From contig CALAOT010000070.1 of NCBI GenBank assembly GCA_937889545.1, positions 62,001 through 126,000 of the forward strand: a DNA stretch of 64,000 nucleotides. The letters run 5' to 3'. The translations under genes were made by a program, and so were the position numbers. The stretch comes from an uncultured Opitutaceae bacterium (lineage in GTDB: Bacteria > Verrucomicrobiota > Verrucomicrobiia > Opitutales > Opitutaceae). A model generated the notes under the pieces. The model did no database searches and was not told where the DNA came from. It was given only the letters and a program-made list of their open reading frames with translations. The stretch's first letter is position 1. Each line of letters opens with the position of its first letter. This document shows, in pieces, positions 58,409 to 64,000 of this stretch.

Positions 58409-58642
58409 TCACGCCGCGGCGCGACACTCGGCCGGCGCCAGGCGCGACGGCTGGAAGGGAACGACCGGCGCCGGAGCCCTGAGGGGCCCCGCGCCCCCGC
58501 CGTAGTCCGCCGCGAGGATCGAGGCCATCCCGGTCACCGAGAGGGCGACGCTTGCGGCGACGGCGCTCACGGGCAGGAGTGCAAAGGCCGCCAGGACGGC
58601 CAGGTATGCGAAGATGGGGAGAATGCGTGTCTTCATGTTCAT
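58409..58642 (-). CDS. 77-residue two-helix membrane protein, copy B
   Basis: Starts MNMKTRILPIFAYLAVLAAF and continues LLPVSAVAASVALSVTGM, then ADYGGGAGPLRAPAPVVPF and a tail ending CRAAA. It is closest to copy C in its N-terminal half; the conserved RNLEP of the other copies is GGAGP here. It is preceded at fixed distance by the promoter-like motif shared with copy C. Confidence 0.65.
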   Translation of the reverse strand: MNMKTRILPIFAYLAVLAAFALLPVSAVAASVALSVTGMASILAADYGGGAGPLRAPAPVVPFQPSRLAPAECRAAA

Positions 58643-58663
58643 TTGTGTTGTCTTGCTGCCTAT

Positions 58664-58690
58664 AGAACACGGCACGCCGCCAAAGGTTAC
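58664..58690 (-). promoter_or_regulatory. Promoter-like motif before copy B
   Basis: On the minus strand GTAACCTTT-N10-CGTGTTCTA, 22-49 bases before the ATG. AAC and CGTGTTCT have the same separation and distance to the start codon as in copy C. The form (AAC box, then CGT box) recalls promoters of ECF-type sigma factors. Confidence 0.5.
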
Positions 58691-58774
58691 AGGGAATCCG
58701 CCGCGCGCGGCGGCGCGCCAATCCGTATCCACGGATCCAATATTCCATGGGCCCGGGGCGGGCCAATACAAGGA

Positions 58775-58802
58775 GATGGCCGACCCGGATGGGTCGGCCA
58801 TC
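58775..58802 (-). terminator. Hairpin terminator after copy C
   Basis: A perfect 12-bp stem GATGGCCGACCC/GGGTCGGCCATC with a four-base loop, 44 bases beyond the copy C stop. On the minus strand it is followed by TCCTTGTATT, a weak T-run. Confidence 0.6.
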
Positions 58803-58846
58803 TGCCCGGCTCCGGGCGCCGCGGATGCCGGGTGCCGGCATCCCGG

Positions 58847-59080
58847 TCATGCCGCCGTGCGAAGCTCGGCCGATGGAAGGCGCGCATCTTCGAGCGCGAC
58901 GACCTGGGCCGTGACGCGCACCGGTTCGAGGTTCCTGCCGTAGTCCGCCGCGAAGACGGAGATCATGCCGGTGACCGAGAAGGCGATGGCCGCGACGACG
59001 GCGCTTACGGGCAGGAGGGCAAAGGCCGCGATCGCGGCCAGGTATCCGATGATGGGCAGGGAGTTGGTCTTCATGTTCAT
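58847..59080 (-). CDS. 77-residue two-helix membrane protein, copy C
   Basis: Starts MNMKTNSLPIIGYLAAIAAF, then LLPVSAVVAAIAFSVTGM, ADYGRNLEPVRVTAQVV and a tail ending LRTAA. It keeps all conserved positions of the trio and may be the parent copy. It is transcribed separately: its own promoter-like motif precedes it and a hairpin follows it. Unknown role at the envelope. Confidence 0.65.
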   Translation of the reverse strand: MNMKTNSLPIIGYLAAIAAFALLPVSAVVAAIAFSVTGMISVFAADYGRNLEPVRVTAQVVALEDARLPSAELRTAA

Positions 59081-59101
59081 TCTTTCTCTTGGGTTGCCAA
59101 G

Positions 59102-59128
59102 AGAACACGGCCCCTCCCCGAAAGTTGC
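59102..59128 (-). promoter_or_regulatory. Promoter-like motif before copy C
   Basis: On the minus strand GCAACTTT-N11-CGTGTTCT, 22-48 bases before the ATG, matching the motif before copy B in box sequence and spacing. The copy A upstream region keeps only GCAACT clearly. Confidence 0.5.
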
Positions 59129-59138
59129 AGGAAACGCG

Positions 59139-59932
59139 TCAGGCCCCGGCCCCGCCCGCGGCCGCGGGCCTGAACGCCGAGTGGAACAGGGCCTTCGCGT
59201 AGTCGCGGTTCATCCGGGCGATGAAGTCGTGGGAGATCAGCTTGGGGCACGCCGCGCTGCACTCGTACTGGTTCGTGCAGCCCCCGAACCCGAGCCCGTC
59301 CATCGTGGCCACCATCGCGAGCACGCGGCGGTCGCGCTCGGGCTGGCCCTGGGGGAGCAGCCCCAGGTGCGAGACCTTGGCCGCGACGAAGAGCATCGCG
59401 CTCGCGTTCTTGCACGCGGCGACGCATGCGCCGCACCCGATGCACTGGGCGGCGTCCATGGCGAGCTCGGCGACCTCCTTCGGGACGGGGACCGAGTTGG
59501 CCTCGGGCGCCGAGCCCGTCCGCGCCGTGATGAACCCGCCCGCCTGCTGGATCGCGTCGAACGCGCTCCGGTCGGTGACCAGGTCCTTGATGACGGGGAA
59601 CGGCCGCGCGCGGAACGGCTCGACCACGATCCGGTCGCCGTCCTTGAAGCTGCGCATGTACGTCTGGCACGAGGCCACCCCGTGGTTGGGCCCGTGCGGC
59701 TTGCCGTTGATCACGAGCGAGCACGTCCCGCAGATCCCCTCGCGGCAGTCGTGCGAGAAGGCGATCGGCTCCTCGCCCCTGGCCGCGATCTCGTCGTTCA
59801 CGACGTCTAGCATCTCGAGGAACGACATGTCGGGGTTCACGCCGCGGGCCGGGTACTCGACGAAACGCCCCTCCCGCCCGGGGCCCGCCTGGCGCCAGAC
59901 GCGAAGGATGACGTTGAAGGTCTTCGAGGTCA

Positions 59933-59936
<4 letters not shown>
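59139..59936 (-). CDS. sdhB: Succinate dehydrogenase / fumarate reductase iron-sulfur subunit
   Basis: 265 residues, carrying electrons from the flavoprotein to the membrane subunit at the cytoplasmic face. The [2Fe-2S] ligands are in [18 protein letters not shown] and the Cys after GVAS. The [4Fe-4S] and [3Fe-4S] ligands are in [15 protein letters not shown] and [15 protein letters not shown]. The start overlaps the sdhA stop by four bases (ATGA). Length and motifs match the type-B family. Confidence 0.95.
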
Positions 59937-61855
<1,919 letters not shown>

Positions 61856-61868
61856 GGCGCGTGGGGGC

Positions 61869-62606
61869 CTAGTGCAGGTATCCCAGGAGGGCGGCGCAGG
61901 GGATCGCCAGGTTGCCGAGGAAATACGCAGCGCAGAACACCGCGACGACCGCCTTGAGCCCGCGCTCCCAGCGGTGGCTGCGCACGCCGAGCGTCTGGAA
62001 CAGGCTGTCGGCCCCGTGGAGGAGATGCAGGGACAGGAGCCCCACCGCGACCATGTAGAACAGCGCGACGACCCGCCTCCTGAACCCGAGGATCACCATG
62101 CTGCGGACGTCGAGGACCTCGGTGCCGGCCCTCACCACCGTGAGCCCCATCACGCGGTAGTCGCTCGTCATCGTGTAGTGGCCGATGTTCTCCTTGAACG
62201 TCGCCGGCTGCGCGGCGCCGACCGTGAACTGCGCGATGTGGTAGAGGATGAACGCCAGCACCACGAACCCCGTCCAGCGCATGTAGCGCGAGGAGACGGC
62301 CGCATCGATCCATTTATGGACCGCGTAGGGCTCGTCGCCGCGGGCCTTCCGGTCCTCGAGGGCGAGGACCGTCCCCGCCCAGATGTGGATGGCGGCGCAG
62401 GCGAGGAGGAAAACCCGGACCGCCCAGAGCGCGGGCCCGAGCGACTGCAGGAAATGCGCGTACCCGTTGATCCTGTCGGGATTCTCGAAGACCTGGAGGT
62501 TGCCCACGAGGTGGCCCGTGACGAAGGCGATCAGGACCAGGCCGGTCGCCGCCATGAGCAGCTTCTTGCCGATCGTGCTACCTAAGAGGTTGCGTACAAG
62601 GTCCAT
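61869..62606 (-). CDS. sdhC: Succinate dehydrogenase cytochrome b subunit, five-helix type B
   Basis: 245 residues with five membrane helices. It begins [19 protein letters not shown]-like (here [20 protein letters not shown]), followed by [20 protein letters not shown]. Likely haem ligands are His residues in [22 protein letters not shown] and HLLHGADS. The single larger subunit with two haems replaces separate SdhC/SdhD and is typical of Bacteroidetes, Chlorobi and Verrucomicrobia. First gene of sdhCAB. Confidence 0.93.
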   Translation of the reverse strand: MDLVRNLLGSTIGKKLLMAATGLVLIAFVTGHLVGNLQVFENPDRINGYAHFLQSLGPALWAVRVFLLACAAIHIWAGTVLALEDRKARGDEPYAVHKWIDAAVSSRYMRWTGFVVLAFILYHIAQFTVGAAQPATFKENIGHYTMTSDYRVMGLTVVRAGTEVLDVRSMVILGFRRRVVALFYMVAVGLLSLHLLHGADSLFQTLGVRSHRWERGLKAVVAVFCAAYFLGNLAIPCAALLGYLH

Positions 62607-62709
62607 CGCGGTTTCGCCGGGCTCAAATCCTGCCTGACCCGCCCCCCGAGTAAAGACCCGGCATTCGAAAAGTTCAAGAAGCAGCCGCGCTTACCCGCCG
62701 GAGAAGCCC

Positions 62710-63975
62710 TCACCCCTGGGCCAGCGGCTTCAGGATCGCGAACTTCCCGCTCGCCGCGGGGGCGATCGCCTTGCGGCGGAACGCGTTCACGCGCGCCCCG
62801 GCGCCCAGGAAGCCCGAAAGGGCGCGGTCGATGCTCCCGTGGTGGGCGGGCCTGTCCGCGACGTAGTGGAAGTCCCAGCGGCTCTCGGCCGTCTGGACGA
62901 GCACGTAATGCCAGCATGCGAAGTCCGCCGGCAGGGCGGCGTCCACGTCGGAGGCCGAGACGAGAGTCCCGTCGGGCCTGAAATAAAGGTCGCGCTCCCG
63001 GCCGAGCATCCTGAATCCGGCCGGCATGGCCCACACGATGTCGCCCGTGTGGTACCTAAGGAGCGGCATCGCCTCCCGGCCGCGGGTCGTCACGTAGATC
63101 TGGTGGACGCCGGGCAGGCCGGGCCGCCACGGCGCGAGCTCGATGAACGCGTTCTCGTCGATGGCCCTCGAGTCGTCCCGGAACGCCTCGCCGACAAAGA
63201 GGTAGCCCGCCTCCGTGGAGCCGTACAGGTCGACCTGCGGGGCGGGAAACGCCTCCGCGATGCGGCGGCCGTGCTGCAGGCTCGCCTTGCCGTAGGTGAG
63301 GATGACCGCGCGGACGCTGGGCACCCCGACGCCGCGCCTCAGGGCCGCGCGCGCCAGCAGCGAGAGGTACACGGGCTCACCCTCGAGGATCTCCGGCCGC
63401 GTCGCCTGGATCTCGACCAGGATCCGGTCCCATTCGGCCTCGGAGAAGACGAACGGGTCGCTCGAGAGGTTCAGGTACACGGTCCCGTCGAAGTAGCGGT
63501 GCGGAAACGGATGGTCCTCGTACGGGCAGAGGTTGCTTGAGCAGCCCACCGGGGCCAGCACGCACTTGCGGTAGGGCCGGTCGGCGAACTCGCGAAGGAT
63601 CGGGGAGGCGCGGTAGGCCCGGCGGGTCTGCGCCGCCCACCAGCCGTCCTCCATGATGACCGTCATCGGGGCCGCGGTCGTGCCGGACGTGTTCTCGTAC
63701 TCGAAGCGGCGGTCCGCCAGCCCCCGCTCCACCTCGCGGTAGTCGGAGAAGAACGACTGGTGCCCTCTCTCCACGATCTCCCGCTTGGACAGCGCAGGGA
63801 TGTCGCGGTAGCAGGACCACTGCAACGCCTCGTTGTGGAGCGGGAAGCGGCGCCCGTAGATCGGGCTCCGCGAGTAGATCCTGCGGATCTCCTCCTCGAG
63901 CCGCGCCGGCAGCAGCCCGTCGGCCGCGGAGGCGCCGAGGGCCGAGAGGCTGTTGGCGAAGAGGGAGGCGTTCAT
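62710..63975 (-). CDS. Adenylating enzyme, CapK / phenylacetate-CoA-ligase-like
   Basis: 421 residues of the ANL superfamily, which activates a carboxylate with ATP. The phosphate loop is YENTSGTTAAPMTV, the A5-type motif is VDLYGSTEAGYLF and the A7 motif is LLRYHTGDIV. The C-terminal Lys region may be SGKFAILKP. Short members of this kind (about 420-450 residues) are called CapK or phenylacetate-CoA ligase and occur with polysaccharide or secondary-metabolite genes; the substrate here is not deducible. It stands alone, 103 bases upstream of sdhC. Confidence 0.82.
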   Translation of the reverse strand: MNASLFANSLSALGASAADGLLPARLEEEIRRIYSRSPIYGRRFPLHNEALQWSCYRDIPALSKREIVERGHQSFFSDYREVERGLADRRFEYENTSGTTAAPMTVIMEDGWWAAQTRRAYRASPILREFADRPYRKCVLAPVGCSSNLCPYEDHPFPHRYFDGTVYLNLSSDPFVFSEAEWDRILVEIQATRPEILEGEPVYLSLLARAALRRGVGVPSVRAVILTYGKASLQHGRRIAEAFPAPQVDLYGSTEAGYLFVGEAFRDDSRAIDENAFIELAPWRPGLPGVHQIYVTTRGREAMPLLRYHTGDIVWAMPAGFRMLGRERDLYFRPDGTLVSASDVDAALPADFACWHYVLVQTAESRWDFHYVADRPAHHGSIDRALSGFLGAGARVNAFRRKAIAPAASGKFAILKPLAQG

Positions 63976-64000
63976 GCCAGGGCTCGGATTGGGGTCACGG

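Overview
The window looks like chromosomal DNA of a Verrucomicrobia-type bacterium, probably close to Opitutaceae. The grounds are VPDSG-type C-terminal sorting signals with an exosortase and the PrsT/PrsK/PrsR set, a five-helix type-B succinate dehydrogenase, and a divergent membrane pyrophosphatase. Taxonomy is inferred from family knowledge; no search was run.

Bases 1-41,400 are an exopolysaccharide and exosortase region of moderate GC. A forward operon (1-8,656) encodes an O-antigen-ligase/polymerase-like protein, two GT4 glycosyltransferases, a VpsJ-like alpha/alpha-barrel protein, an AsnB-type amidotransferase and a secreted beta-helix protein; four of its junctions are ATGA overlaps or gaps under 50 bases. 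On the reverse strand (9,295-14,022) lie a GT39-like mannosyltransferase, a GT10 fucosyltransferase-like gene, a methyltransferase with a late nonsense codon, and two clear remnants (flippase, nucleotide-sugar dehydrogenase). Two large secreted proteins (14,107-17,856 and 19,421-21,697) share a ~250-residue C-terminal domain although the rest of each is unrelated. Between them is a decayed IS21-type transposase.

The exosortase core (22,124-33,594) holds a YdcF/DUF218-like protein, an outer-membrane beta-barrel, the exosortase (Cys198/Arg239/His264), the TPR lipoprotein PrsT, a VPDSG-CTERM substrate, the histidine kinase PrsK, the sigma-54 activator PrsR and a Wza-like export lipoprotein. The substrate gene has a close match to a sigma-54 promoter and upstream inverted repeats, as expected if PrsK-PrsR controls it. 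An orphan sorting signal follows the export gene. Next come a membrane glycosyltransferase-like gene, a hybrid histidine kinase, another secreted protein with a variant sorting signal, and an AI-2E-family transporter.

A tRNA-Leu(UAA) gene at 41,419-41,504 marks one end of a ~4.8 kb integrated island. The other end (46,238-46,278) carries a 41-base copy of the tRNA 5' half. The island has a tyrosine recombinase, three tiny coupled ORFs, a broken PAS-domain gene and a GT4 glycosyltransferase. A two-part repeat (ATTGACA-N4-ATTGACA...) lies just inside both ends.

From 46,400 to 64,000 the DNA is visibly more GC-rich and mostly housekeeping: S1/P1 nuclease, H+-pyrophosphatase, transglutaminase-like protein, two tandem membrane-embedded spermidine-synthase-like proteins, gpsA, lysA, a tandem triplet of 77-residue membrane proteins with a shared promoter-like motif, the sdhCAB operon, and a CapK/phenylacetate-CoA-ligase-like adenylating protein.
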